Source: JACMQX01 sp040385105 (lineage in GTDB: Bacteria; Pseudomonadota; Gammaproteobacteria; Burkholderiales; Burkholderiaceae_C). Taken from it: a stretch of DNA of 64,000 nt. Position numbers and translations under genes: made by a program. The notes beneath the pieces were generated by a model. That model searched no databases and was not told where the DNA came from. It worked only from the letters and a program-made list of their open reading frames with translations. The stretch lies in contig JAZKHY010000005.1 in NCBI GenBank assembly GCA_040385105.1, positions 1 through 64,000 of the forward strand. Reading direction: 5' to 3'. Below, piece after piece: positions 27,131-35,666 of this stretch (its first letter is position 1; every line of letters starts with the position of its first letter).

Positions 27131-27763
27131 TTAGAGTTTGGGGATGCGAAGGGTTTTGCTGATCATCAGGCTGCCTGAGAGCACGAACAGCAAGGCCAGG
27201 GGGTGCAGGGTCCAGGGGCCCAGCGCAAAAGCGCCGCCCCAAAGCGCGTCACCCACGCGGCTGTTCCAGGCTGCGGCTGCGAGCACGGCTGTGAGCAGGA
27301 CGCTGGTAGGGATCGGCGTGCCTTCAAAGTACTTGACCTTGTCACCGTCGCCGGTGAGCGATTCGGCAGTCACGTTGTAGCGGGCCAGCCGGCTCACGCC
27401 GCAGCACACGAAGAAGATCAGCGCGGCCACGTCCCAGCCGCCGCGCATGCCTGCGGCAAAGGCCAGTGTGGCGGGCGCCACGCCAAAGGAAATGACATCG
27501 GCCAGCGAGTCAAGCTCGCGGCCCAATGCGGAATGCTCATGCCGGGCCCGCGCGATGCGGCCGTCCAGCACGTCAAAGATGAAGGCGGCGGGCGCCATGG
27601 CTGCGGCCCACATGAAGTGCGACAGATCGCCCTCCACCGCAAACAGCATGGCCAGAAATACGCCAGCTACGCCGCAGGCCGCATTGCCCAGCGTGAAAAA
27701 GTCTGCGATGTGGAATTCGCGCAGCATCGTGAAATGCCGGCGGCGGGGGATTGTGTGATCCAT
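27131..27763 (-). CDS. pssA: CDP-diacylglycerol-serine O-phosphatidyltransferase
   Basis: Inner-membrane enzyme of 210 aa that makes phosphatidylserine from CDP-diacylglycerol and serine; its product feeds Psd. The CDP-alcohol phosphotransferase signature is complete: DG-x2-AR-x8-G-x3-D-x3-D, seen as DVLDGRIARARHEH through GRELDSLAD (about 66-92). Five to six hydrophobic segments span about 15-205. It converges with the Bug gene, 15 bases apart. Confidence 0.94.
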   Translation of the reverse strand: MDHTIPRRRHFTMLREFHIADFFTLGNAACGVAGVFLAMLFAVEGDLSHFMWAAAMAPAAFIFDVLDGRIARARHEHSALGRELDSLADVISFGVAPATLAFAAGMRGGWDVAALIFFVCCGVSRLARYNVTAESLTGDGDKVKYFEGTPIPTSVLLTAVLAAAAWNSRVGDALWGGAFALGPWTLHPLALLFVLSGSLMISKTLRIPKL

Positions 27764-27844
27764 GGCTGTACCTCGTGAGTGAACCTTGCGGTCACTATAG
27801 GCCAGCCCGGCAATTCCCCCTGTAGGAAGGGACCTCGAAGGCGT

Positions 27845-28078
27845 CTACTTGCCTGCAGCCTCGTCCAGCGCCTTGCAGGACGGGGAGCAGACCGGCTGTG
27901 ACTTGCCGGCCACCTTGCGCGAGCCCATGAGCGAGCGCAGGCGGTGCTTGCCGCACATGAAGCACGACATGGTGGACGCGCCAAAGGACGCGGCGGCGCC
28001 AAACGGTGAGCCCGACGCTTTCGTCTTGTAGCGCAGGCCGTCTGCGAGAACGGCTGTTTTTGCCTCAGCTTTTGCCAT
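27845..28078 (-). CDS. small protein with paired Cys motifs
   Basis: An unrecognised 77 aa basic protein. A CFMCGKHRLRSLMG segment (CxxC at about 39-42) and a later VCSPSCK (CxxxC at about 64-68) look like a four-Cys metal site, as in small zinc-ribbon proteins. No signal peptide or membrane segment. It follows another small unknown gene with a one-base overlap (TGATG), so the two are translationally coupled. Confidence 0.6.
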   Translation of the reverse strand: MAKAEAKTAVLADGLRYKTKASGSPFGAAASFGASTMSCFMCGKHRLRSLMGSRKVAGKSQPVCSPSCKALDEAAGK

Positions 28079-28419
28079 CAGATCAGATCTCCTTCAACGC
28101 GGCGCATGGCCCTCCCTATCGCTGCCCTTGCCTGCTTTTCAGCGGCAAGCGATGCATCCAGCGACGAGCGGCACAGGCCCGCATGTTGGTAGTTAAGGTT
28201 CTCGTACAACTCTGCTGCAGCAGGGTGGGAATCGAGCATGGCGCCCAGTTCCGACCCGGGCTGGACATCGCCGAATTCATGCACCAGATGGAGTACGACC
28301 GACCTGTATTGTCCCGCATCCACGGGAACCACACTGTTTTCCAGTCTTTCGAGCAGATCCGAGAGGATTTGCGCAGTGGCAAGATGGGCGCTGGAAGAGG
28401 GGGTGCGGGTATCGTTCAT
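28078..28419 (-). CDS. small helical protein of unknown function
   Basis: An unrecognised 113 aa protein predicted to be mostly helical and soluble (SDLLERLENSVVPVDAGQYR, EKQARAAIGRAMRRVEGDLI). I use the ATG at 28419; a GTG at 28443 would add eight residues, and neither has a clear Shine-Dalgarno. Its TGA overlaps the ATG of the Cys-motif gene by one base, implying joint function or at least coupled expression. Confidence 0.55.
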   Translation of the reverse strand: MNDTRTPSSSAHLATAQILSDLLERLENSVVPVDAGQYRSVVLHLVHEFGDVQPGSELGAMLDSHPAAAELYENLNYQHAGLCRSSLDASLAAEKQARAAIGRAMRRVEGDLI

Positions 28420-28503
28420 GGATACAACTTGGGGGCGCCGCACCGCAAATCAAGCCGCGCTCCCCCCGCACTCTTCCGTTGGCAAACGAATACCTTCGGG
28501 TAC

Positions 28504-28914
28504 TCAGGCCTGCCACACCCCGTACCCCGCCTCGCGCAGCGCGATGCCCAGTTCCACCTCCATGTCGCGCGCGCCTTCATACGGCATCGGGTTGTACATC
28601 GCATAGAGGCCGGGCAGCAGCCGGATGCCGTAGTCGCGAACAAAACTGTTGGCCTGGATGCCGGCCTTGTGCCTGTCAAAGCGCAGGTCCGGGTCCAGCC
28701 CCGTCATGCCCACGTACACGAAGGGCTTGCCCAGCTGGTAGTCGGGGTTGGACTTGCGGAACCGGCCCAGGTTCCAGACCTCGTCGGACAGTTCAACGAC
28801 GTACACGTGGTAGTGGTGGCTGCGGGGCGTTCGGGCCGGCGCGGGCCTGGCGGCTGCAGCAGCCGCCGTGGCTGACCGGGCTTTCCTTGCTGGCTTGGGG
28901 CGGGCTGTGGGCAT
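28504..28914 (-). CDS. GIY-YIG-like protein with basic N-terminal tail
   Basis: A 136 aa protein. The first 33 residues are an Ala/Arg/Lys/Pro-rich tail similar in composition to bacterial histone H1-like tails. The rest resembles a GIY-YIG nuclease core: YHVYVVEL strand, FVYVGMTGLDPDLRFDRHKAG with the YVGMT strand and Arg/His pair, and an acidic EGARDMEVELG helix that could supply the metal-binding Glu. The match is by eye and partial. It sits just downstream of a hybrid sensor kinase gene on the same strand (20-base gap). Confidence 0.5.
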   Translation of the reverse strand: MPTARPKPARKARSATAAAAAARPAPARTPRSHHYHVYVVELSDEVWNLGRFRKSNPDYQLGKPFVYVGMTGLDPDLRFDRHKAGIQANSFVRDYGIRLLPGLYAMYNPMPYEGARDMEVELGIALREAGYGVWQA

Positions 28915-28934
28915 GCGCGCCCATCATGCAGCGC

Positions 28935-31589
28935 TCAGGCGGGTTTTTCAAGCATCTGCTCGATGCGCGCAGCCAGCTTGTCGATGGGAAACGGCTTGGT
29001 GATCATCTCCATGCCCGGCTCCAGGAAGCCATTGGCCATGGCCGCGTTCTCGGCATAGCCCGTCATGAACAGCACCTTGAGCCCCGGCCGGTCCAGCCGT
29101 GCGGCATCGGCCAGCTGGCGCCCGTTCATCTTGGGCAGGCCCACGTCGGTCAGCAGCAGGTCGACCTTCTGGCGCGACTGCAGCAGCTTCAGCGCCACCG
29201 CCCCGTCCCCGGCCTCCAGGACACTGTAGCCAAGGCTGCCGAGAACATCCACCACCAGCGCCCGGACAACCGGCTCGTCTTCCACCACCAGCACGATCCG
29301 TCCGTCGCCATCGCCATGCGCAGTGGATTCATCCGGCCCGTCGTCGGCCTGCAACTCGGCCCCATGATGGCGCGGCAGGAACAGCTTGACCGTGGTGCCG
29401 CGCCCTTCCTCGCTGTACAGCCGCAGGTGCCCCTGCGACTGCCGTGAAAAACCGTACACCATCGACAGCCCCAGGCCGGTTCCCTGCCCGATCGGCTTGG
29501 TGGTGAAGAACGGGTCCACCGCCTTGGCTAGCACGCCGGCACTCATGCCCTCGCCCGTATCGGTCACGCTGATGCAGACGTATTGCCCGGCCTGCACCTC
29601 CTGCACCTGCGCCACGTAGTCGTGATCCAGGTGCGCATTGGAGGTCTCGATGGTCAGCCTGCCGCCATGCGGCATCGCGTCCCGGGCATTGATGCACAGG
29701 TTCAGGATGGCAGCCTCCAGCTGGTTGGGGTCGCACAGGGTGACCCACAATCCGCCGCCCAGCACCATCTCCATCTGGATCTTCTCGCCCAGCGTGCGGC
29801 GCAGCAGGTCGTCCATGGAGGACACCAGGTGGTTGGCCTTGACACTGCGCGGGTCCAGCGGCTGCCGCCTGGAAAAGGCCAGCAGGCGGTGCGTCAGGCC
29901 GGCCGCGCGCTGGGCCGAGTTCATGGCTCCGCCGATGAGCTTGTCGATGTTGTCCAGCTTGCCCAGCTGCAGCCGCAGCTTGAGCAGGTCCAGCGAGCCG
30001 GTGATGCCCTGCAGCAGGTTGTTGAAGTCGTGCGCGATACCGCCCGTGAGCTGGCCCACGGCCTCCATCTTCTGGGCCTGGCGCAGCGCATCCTGCGCCG
30101 ACTCGCGCTGTTTTGACTCCGCGCGCAGGCGCTCCAGCGCATCGCCTAGCTCGCGGGTGCGCTCGTCAATGCGCGTTTCGAGCGTGTCGTTCAGGGTCTT
30201 GAGTTCCTGCTCCGCGCGGAACTGCTCCGTCACGTCGGCGCCCTCGGCAAAAATGCCGGTCACGGCTCCGTCGTCACCCACAATAGGCTGGTACACGAAG
30301 TTCAGGTGCCGCTCGTCGAGCGCATCGCCGGGCGTGCGCTGCAGCATCACCTTCAGCCCGCGCCCCACGAACGGCACGCCTGTGCGGTACACCTTGTCGA
30401 GCAGATCGATGAAGCCCTGCTCCCGGATCTCGGGCAGCGCCTCGGCCACGGTCTTGCCCACCAGGCCGCGATGCCCGACCAGTTGCATGTAGGACTCATT
30501 GAGCAGCTCGAAGCGATGCTCGGGGCCGCTCATCACGCACATGAAGCCGGGCGCCTGGTGGAACAGCCCGCGCAGCCTGTCGCGCTCGGCGGTGCGCGAC
30601 TCGAAAGCCTGGGCATTGGCCAGGCTGGCAGCGATCTGGCCCGCGATCAGCTGGACGAAGCTCAGGTAGTCGGTACCCAGCGGCCGGTAGGGGTTGATGC
30701 CCGCCACCATGAACCCCAGCGGCCTGCTGCTGCCCTGTGCGGCCAGAGGCACGGTCAGCGCCTGCATCGGCGCCTTTTTCCATGCGCCGATGGGCACATC
30801 GGCAAACGCTGCCAGGTCTGTGAGCACCGAGTCCCGGCCGGCGGCCACTTCATCCAGCCCCCAGCGCATGGGTGAATCAGCGTTGATGGCGGCAGCGCTG
30901 AAGGCATGGCCGTCGGGGACCGCCACCTTGCAGGTCAGCCGCGCACTGGCCGCATCGTCAAAGGTATAGAGCATGGCGAATGGAAGGTCCTGCGAGGCGT
31001 GGCCCAGTGACGCAGCCACGGCCTCCCACACCGACTCGCTGGAGTCCGTGCTGGCCAGCATTGCAGCCAGGTCACGCAGCGTAGCCAGGCGGCGCTCGCT
31101 GATGACGCGGTCGGTGTCCTCGGATACCGCGCAGAACAGGCCCTCGACCTTGCCGGTGTCGCCCATCAGGGGGCTGTAGGAGAACGTGTGGTAGGTCTCC
31201 TCGGGAAAGCCGGCCCGCTCCAGCAGCAGCAGCAGCGCGCGGTCCCAGGTGGATTCGCCCCTGTCATAGACAGTCTGGATGCGGCCTTTGACGTCGTCCC
31301 ATATCTCGGCCCAAAGGACGCGCGTGGGCTGGCCCAGGGCGGGGTGCTTGATGCCCAGCGTCGGGCGGTAGGCATCGTTGTAGAAAAAGACGACGTCGGG
31401 GCCCCAGCCTACCCACATCTCGAACTTTGAAGTCAAAAGGATGCGCAGCGCGACCTTCAGCGACAGGGGCCAGTGCTCGGGCGAACCGAGCGGCGTGGCA
31501 GCCCAGTCGTGCGCGCGCATGAGGCCCGCCATCTCGCTGTCACCCGTGAAAATATCCGCGTATCGGAGATCAGGCCGGCCTGGTGTCAT
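28935..31589 (-). CDS. hybrid sensor histidine kinase (PAS-GAF-PAS-HK-REC)
   Basis: Cytoplasmic hybrid kinase of 884 aa without obvious membrane helices. Order: PAS-like (about 20-160, with WVGWGPDVVFFYNDAYRP), GAF (about 170-325), PAS (about 335-465), a coiled-coil linker, phosphotransfer domain with the His in GGIAHDFNNLLQGI (about 525), ATPase domain (about 625-745, with GQGTGLGLSMVYGFSRQS) and a C-terminal receiver with Asp in LLLTDVGLPKMNG (about 770-880). The AHDFNN His box marks the HWE/bacteriophytochrome-like group often tied to light or redox input. No partner regulator is adjacent. Confidence 0.88.
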   Translation of the reverse strand: MTPGRPDLRYADIFTGDSEMAGLMRAHDWAATPLGSPEHWPLSLKVALRILLTSKFEMWVGWGPDVVFFYNDAYRPTLGIKHPALGQPTRVLWAEIWDDVKGRIQTVYDRGESTWDRALLLLLERAGFPEETYHTFSYSPLMGDTGKVEGLFCAVSEDTDRVISERRLATLRDLAAMLASTDSSESVWEAVAASLGHASQDLPFAMLYTFDDAASARLTCKVAVPDGHAFSAAAINADSPMRWGLDEVAAGRDSVLTDLAAFADVPIGAWKKAPMQALTVPLAAQGSSRPLGFMVAGINPYRPLGTDYLSFVQLIAGQIAASLANAQAFESRTAERDRLRGLFHQAPGFMCVMSGPEHRFELLNESYMQLVGHRGLVGKTVAEALPEIREQGFIDLLDKVYRTGVPFVGRGLKVMLQRTPGDALDERHLNFVYQPIVGDDGAVTGIFAEGADVTEQFRAEQELKTLNDTLETRIDERTRELGDALERLRAESKQRESAQDALRQAQKMEAVGQLTGGIAHDFNNLLQGITGSLDLLKLRLQLGKLDNIDKLIGGAMNSAQRAAGLTHRLLAFSRRQPLDPRSVKANHLVSSMDDLLRRTLGEKIQMEMVLGGGLWVTLCDPNQLEAAILNLCINARDAMPHGGRLTIETSNAHLDHDYVAQVQEVQAGQYVCISVTDTGEGMSAGVLAKAVDPFFTTKPIGQGTGLGLSMVYGFSRQSQGHLRLYSEEGRGTTVKLFLPRHHGAELQADDGPDESTAHGDGDGRIVLVVEDEPVVRALVVDVLGSLGYSVLEAGDGAVALKLLQSRQKVDLLLTDVGLPKMNGRQLADAARLDRPGLKVLFMTGYAENAAMANGFLEPGMEMITKPFPIDKLAARIEQMLEKPA

Positions 31590-31718
31590 GAACTGGAAAA
31601 AATGAAGTTGCCGGCTTGCGGTGCAAGGCTCGGCCCATATTACCCAAGGGTCGCCGCGCCCGATGTAGGATGATGCCTACACCCGGCAACTTCAGGAATG
31701 CGGCAGGTGCGCTGCAGC

Positions 31719-32078
31719 TCAGCCGCCGGCCCGCTTGACCTTCATGCCCTGCTTCGTGAGCAGCTGCATCACGGTGTCGCAATGGTCGCCCTGCACCTCG
31801 ATCACGCCGTCTTTCACCGTGCCGCCGGAGCCGCAGGCTGTCTTGAGCTGCTTCGCGAGCGCAGCCAGCGCCTCGTCACCCAGCGCCAGTCCCTTGACCA
31901 ATGTGACGCCTTTGCCCTTGCGGCCCTTGGTCTCGCGCGAGACGCGCACGATGCCGTCTGAAGGCGGCCGGGGGGTCGCCGCGCGGCAGCTGCAGGCCGC
32001 CATGGGTTTGCGGCAATCCGGGCACATCCGGCCGCTGTCGGTGGAATAAACGAGCCCGCCGTTCATGCTGGTTTTCAT
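31719..32078 (-). CDS. yciH: SUI1/YciH-family translation factor
   Basis: A 119 aa homologue of eukaryotic eIF1. The N-terminal part has a small Cys cluster (MCPDCRKPMAACSC) and the SUI1 fold covers about 45-119, with RETKGRKGKGVTLVKGL and CGSGGTVKDGVIEVQGDH, the conserved basic and glycine loops. In Escherichia coli YciH affects start-codon fidelity and translation under stress. Start taken at 32078 where the typical N-terminus begins; a longer reading to 32099 adds seven residues. Confidence 0.9.
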   Translation of the reverse strand: MKTSMNGGLVYSTDSGRMCPDCRKPMAACSCRAATPRPPSDGIVRVSRETKGRKGKGVTLVKGLALGDEALAALAKQLKTACGSGGTVKDGVIEVQGDHCDTVMQLLTKQGMKVKRAGG

Positions 32079-32137
32079 GGGCCATGATTGTCGCCGCAAG
32101 GAGTATGCTGCGGGTTTTCTTCATCCAGGAGCCCGCC

Positions 32138-33052
32138 ATGCGACGCCTCACCGCCCAGGACTTTGACCAGGAACTGCTGATTCTGTTTGACGCTTACGTG
32201 CATGGCACGATCGACAGGCGCGGCTTCCTCGACCGGGCACAGAAGTTCGCCACCGCCTCCATGTCGGCCGGCGCCATCCTGGCGGCGCTCAGCCCCAACT
32301 TCGCACTCGGCCAGCAGATCGCCAAGGACGACAAGCGCATCAGAACCGAATGGGCCACCGTGTCCTCACCCGAGGGCAATGGCAGCGTCAAGGGCTACCT
32401 GGCGCGCCCGGCCAATGCGCCGGCCACTGCAAAGCTGGCCACCGTGCTGGTCATCCATGAAAACCGCGGCCTGAATCCGCACATCGAGGACATCACCCGG
32501 CGCCTTGCGCTCGACGGCTTCATGGCGTTTGCCCCCGACGCGCTCACCCCGCTGGGCGGCTACCCGGGCGACGAAGACACGGCCCGCACCAACTTCGCCA
32601 AGCTCGACCAGGCCAAGGCCCTGCAGGACTTCCTGGCCGCCGCCAACTGGGTCAAGGCCCGGCCGGACAGCAGCGGCAAGCTCGGCGCGGTGGGCTTCTG
32701 CTACGGCGGCGGCATTGTCCACACCCTGGCCACCCGCATGCCCGACCTGGCTGCCGGCGTGCCCTTCTATGGCAACTCGCCGGCGCCGTCTGAGGCCGCC
32801 AAAGTGAAGGCTCCGCTGCAGATCCACTTCGCCTCGGTTGACGAGCGCATCAACGCCGCCTGGCCCGCCTACGAAGCCGCGCTGCGGGCCGCCGGCGCGA
32901 CCTTCCAGGCACACACCTACCCCGGCACACAACACGGCTTCAACAACGACACCACGCCACGCTATGACGCGGCCTCGGCAAAAATCGCCTGGGAAAAAAC
33001 CGTCGTGTTCTTCACCCAGCACCTGATCGGCGCCAAGCCCCGTTCGGCCTGA
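32138..33052 (+). CDS. dienelactone-hydrolase-family protein, exported
   Basis: A 304 aa alpha/beta hydrolase of the dienelactone hydrolase family, which opens lactone rings such as those from chloroaromatic degradation. The catalytic triad is visible: Cys in VGFCYGGGIVH, Asp in FASVDERIN, His in GTQHGFNNDT; the conserved HENRGLNPHIEDITRRLA also fits. An N-terminal helix contains IDRRGFLDRA followed by a hydrophobic stretch ending FALGQQ, consistent with Tat export, which is usual for this long subgroup. GGAG lies upstream of the ATG at 32138. No aromatic pathway genes are adjacent. Confidence 0.85.
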   Translation: MRRLTAQDFDQELLILFDAYVHGTIDRRGFLDRAQKFATASMSAGAILAALSPNFALGQQIAKDDKRIRTEWATVSSPEGNGSVKGYLARPANAPATAKLATVLVIHENRGLNPHIEDITRRLALDGFMAFAPDALTPLGGYPGDEDTARTNFAKLDQAKALQDFLAAANWVKARPDSSGKLGAVGFCYGGGIVHTLATRMPDLAAGVPFYGNSPAPSEAAKVKAPLQIHFASVDERINAAWPAYEAALRAAGATFQAHTYPGTQHGFNNDTTPRYDAASAKIAWEKTVVFFTQHLIGAKPRSA

Positions 33053-33066
33053 CCGCGCCTGCGGGG

Positions 33067-33699
33067 CTAGCCGAGCAGGAAGATCATCTTCGTGCCGGCG
33101 ATCTCCAGCACATCGTCATTGGACAGCGGCTTGGCGTCGGCAGAAAGCGGCGTGCCGTTGAGCAGCGACGGATCCTTGCCGTCCAGGTGCGCCACAAAGT
33201 AGCCGGTACGCCGGTGCGACACCGCCACCACCGACACGCCCGGCTTGCCGAACGTGGTCACGGCCTTGACCACCGGCACCTCCAGCCCGGCCGAAGACCC
33301 GGTCACGACCTTGAAGCTCGCATGCTGCGGCGCGCCGCCGGCAGCACCATAGCCGCTGAGGCCGTCCGCCTTCATCGCCATCGTCTCGCCAAAGCCCGAC
33401 TCACCGGAGGCACTGAGGTACTGGATGCGGAAGTTGCCGATGGCAAGCAGGTCACCGTCGGCGAGCTTGTGCGGCCGCTTGATCATCATGCCGTTGACGT
33501 AGGTGCCGTTGGTGCTGTGCAGGTCCTCCACAAACACATCGGCCAGGCCGTGCAGCTCGAACACGCAGTGCTCGCCGCTGACCACATTGTTCTGCAGCAC
33601 GATGTCGTTGCCCGGCTTGCGGCCCAGCGTCGTGCGGTCCTTCGTCAGGTACACGTGCTTGATCTCGACGCCTTCGACCGATGCGATGAGTTGCGGCAT
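33067..33699 (-). CDS. FHA-domain protein
   Basis: A 210 aa phosphothreonine-binding protein. The first FHA domain (about 5-95) is canonical: TTLGRKPGNDIVLQ, VSGEHCVFEL, DLHSTNGTYVNG. The second half (about 125-208) has the strand order and C-terminal signature of another FHA fold (SLLNGTPLSADAK, NDDVLEIAGTKMIFLL) but lacks the GR and SxxH residues, so it probably no longer binds phosphothreonine. GGAGG lies upstream of the ATG at 33699. No kinase or secretion genes are adjacent. Confidence 0.82.
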   Translation of the reverse strand: MPQLIASVEGVEIKHVYLTKDRTTLGRKPGNDIVLQNNVVSGEHCVFELHGLADVFVEDLHSTNGTYVNGMMIKRPHKLADGDLLAIGNFRIQYLSASGESGFGETMAMKADGLSGYGAAGGAPQHASFKVVTGSSAGLEVPVVKAVTTFGKPGVSVVAVSHRRTGYFVAHLDGKDPSLLNGTPLSADAKPLSNDDVLEIAGTKMIFLLG

Positions 33700-33769
33700 G
33701 AAAGCCTCCGCCGGTAGTGGGACGGCCATCGTAGTCCCCCGCCCCGCCGCAAGCAATGGGAACAACATC

Positions 33770-33838
33770 AATTGGGGTCAGATTCCAATTCTTTCGAACT
33801 ACCCGGCATCTCCGGGTAATTGGAATCTGACCCCAATT
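33770..33838. repeat. long inverted repeat of REP type
   Basis: Two perfect 21-base arms, 33770-33790 and 33818-33838, in inverted orientation. The arm contains ATTGGGGTCAGATTCCAAT. The 27-base centre holds a second small hairpin, ACCCGG (33801-33806) with CCGGGT (33812-33817). The GGGGTCAGA core is known to recur in many beta- and gammaproteobacterial genomes, often with REP-associated Y1 transposases. It sits between the FHA and GST genes and ends two bases from the GST stop, so it could also end GST transcripts, although no T-run follows. Confidence 0.75.
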
Positions 33839-33840
33839 AT

Positions 33841-34485
33841 TTACTTTGCCGTGGCGGCCTTGCGGTCGGCGACGACCTGCTGGGCTGTGGGGCGCTCGCC
33901 GATGAGCTTGATGTAGGGCTTGTAGTCGACGCCCGCTGCGATCAGCAGGTCTTCGCCGAATGCTGCCTTGCTGGCCATGCCGACCAGCGGCAGGTTGGCA
34001 AAGGCAGCGCAGTCGGCCTGGGTGAAGCTGTCGCCCGCCACATAGGGCGAGAACTTTGCGAGCCGCTTGAATGCCGCGATGTTCCTGACCAGCTGGCTGC
34101 GGATGTCGGCGAGTTGTGCCTCGCCAAGGGCCGCCCCGCCGAAGAACACCGAGCCGTAGAGCTGCCGCGCCACCATTTCCAGGTGCCAGTCGATGAAGGT
34201 GGTGAGTTCACGCACCTTGGCGGCGGCCCAGGGGTCGGCGGGTACCAGGGGTGCTGCAGGATGGGCCGCCTCGATGTAGTCGAGGATGGCCTGGCTCTCG
34301 CACAGCCCGCCCTGCTCGGTACGGATGAAAGGTATCTTGGCCAGCGGCGAATCGTTGATCACCGCAGGGTCGGTGCTCTTGGTGCCGATCTTCTCCTCGG
34401 TGAAGGGCACGCCCTTTTCAAGCAGGGCGAGCTTGACCTTGTTGTAGTAGTTTGAAATCGCTGAGCCGCAGAGGGTGATGGACAT
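33841..34485 (-). CDS. glutathione S-transferase
   Basis: A 214 aa cytosolic GST. N-terminal thioredoxin-like domain (about 1-80) with SAISNYYNKVKLALLEKG, the cis-Pro in AKIPFIRTEQG and ESQAILDYIE for glutathione binding; C-terminal helical domain (about 90-210) with YVAGDSFTQADCAAF. Start at 34485 chosen because MSITLCGSAIS matches family N-termini; an upstream reading adds 59 residues with no family match. An inverted repeat directly follows the stop. Confidence 0.88.
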   Translation of the reverse strand: MSITLCGSAISNYYNKVKLALLEKGVPFTEEKIGTKSTDPAVINDSPLAKIPFIRTEQGGLCESQAILDYIEAAHPAAPLVPADPWAAAKVRELTTFIDWHLEMVARQLYGSVFFGGAALGEAQLADIRSQLVRNIAAFKRLAKFSPYVAGDSFTQADCAAFANLPLVGMASKAAFGEDLLIAAGVDYKPYIKLIGERPTAQQVVADRKAATAK

Positions 34486-34574
34486 GGCGTGGGTCTCCAC
34501 AAGTTGTTTGTGCCGCAGTTTAGGGCGGCGGCGCACCGCGCGCTGGCACCACTGGGACAGCCAGGCCCCGGTCG

Positions 34575-34877
34575 CTAGCCGCCGATCTCGAACATCGCAT
34601 CGCCCATGTAGCGGTGCGTGCCGAATGCCGCGGCGACGGCCGCTGTCTCTGCAGCCTGCCACTGGGTGTAGATCTCACGCTCAGGGTCGGACAGCAAGTC
34701 GAGGTCAGGGTTCTCACCGTAAGTAGCCACCAGCCGCAGGTAAGCCCTGTAGACCGGCAACACCAGGCCCTCATCGCCCAGGGAATTTTCCAGCGCGCGC
34801 CTGAAGCGCAACTCCGCCTCACGCCGCTGCCCTGGCGACGCATCGTCGGAATCAAGAATCTTCAGGGTGTACGGCAT
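34575..34877 (-). CDS. hypothetical protein
   Basis: An unrecognised 100 aa soluble acidic protein, predicted to be helical (RREAELRFRRALENSLGDEG, VYRAYLRLVATYG, REIYTQWQAAETAAVAAAFG). No signal peptide, Cys or metal motif. It is on the same strand as the flanking GST and cupredoxin-like genes, with gaps of 89 and 48 bases. Confidence 0.55.
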   Translation of the reverse strand: MPYTLKILDSDDASPGQRREAELRFRRALENSLGDEGLVLPVYRAYLRLVATYGENPDLDLLSDPEREIYTQWQAAETAAVAAAFGTHRYMGDAMFEIGG

Positions 34878-34925
34878 CTGGCAGGCAAGCTTAACCGCCC
34901 CTGCCCTTCCCGCCGGGTGCCGGGG

Positions 34926-35594
34926 TCAAATGCGGCGGCGGCGCGGCACCACGCTGAGCTGCACTGTTGCCTTGGCAGGCGCAGCCGTCAGGTTGACCTG
35001 CTGGACCGGCAGGTCAACCAGCTGGTCAGCATGCCAGACGCGTACCCGCGTGGCCCCGGCCGGTACGGCATCGAAGCTGGCGAGGCCGTCCGTCCCGGTC
35101 AATGCGGCCCAGGGCGAATCGCTCACATAGACATGCCCGCGCATGGAGCTGTGCAGATGGCAGCCCAGCAACACGGCTCCAGCCTTGTCGAAGGACGCGT
35201 CCGCCGTCTTGGCCGGCTTGCCTTCTGCCTTGCCGTCCAGCCGCAACTCAAAACCTTCCCCGGGTGCGGCGCTGAACTGTGCCGCACCGGAGGCCGACGC
35301 GCGAACATGGTGCTCCCATGAGTCGTTGTTGACAAACCGGGCCTTGGCGCCCACAGCCACCAGCGCCACTGGCGGCAGGAACCGCATCTTCTCCTGCGTG
35401 ATCGTGACCTGAGCCGGCAGACCGGTCTTGGGCAGGTCTGCGCCCGTCACCTGCAGCACGACAACAGCATCCGGCACAGGCTTGCCCTCCTTGTCAACAA
35501 CGCTGACCTGGAAACTGCCAGCCAGCGCAGGCACGGAAAGCGAGCACAGGGCTACCGCAGCCACCCCGGCAGAAAAGCGCGCAAAGAGATTCAT
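34926..35594 (-). CDS. cupredoxin-like secreted protein
   Basis: A 222 aa periplasmic protein, often labelled methylamine utilization protein. After a signal peptide (about 1-25, ending ALAG) comes a carboxypeptidase-regulatory-like beta domain and a cupredoxin fold. Possible copper ligands are His in NNDSWEHHVRA, and Cys, His and Met in GCHLHSSMRGHV, the type 1 order His-Cys-His-Met. The C-terminus is basic (VVPRRRRI). It follows a small lipoprotein gene by 72 bases; together they suggest periplasmic electron transfer or copper handling. I infer function only from the fold. Confidence 0.7.
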   Translation of the reverse strand: MNLFARFSAGVAAVALCSLSVPALAGSFQVSVVDKEGKPVPDAVVVLQVTGADLPKTGLPAQVTITQEKMRFLPPVALVAVGAKARFVNNDSWEHHVRASASGAAQFSAAPGEGFELRLDGKAEGKPAKTADASFDKAGAVLLGCHLHSSMRGHVYVSDSPWAALTGTDGLASFDAVPAGATRVRVWHADQLVDLPVQQVNLTAAPAKATVQLSVVPRRRRI

Positions 35595-35666
35595 ATGGAT
35601 ACCCTTGAGGTCAGTGATCGGAGAGTGGATGCGCGACGATACGCCAGCAAAAGCGCGCGCCGCAGG

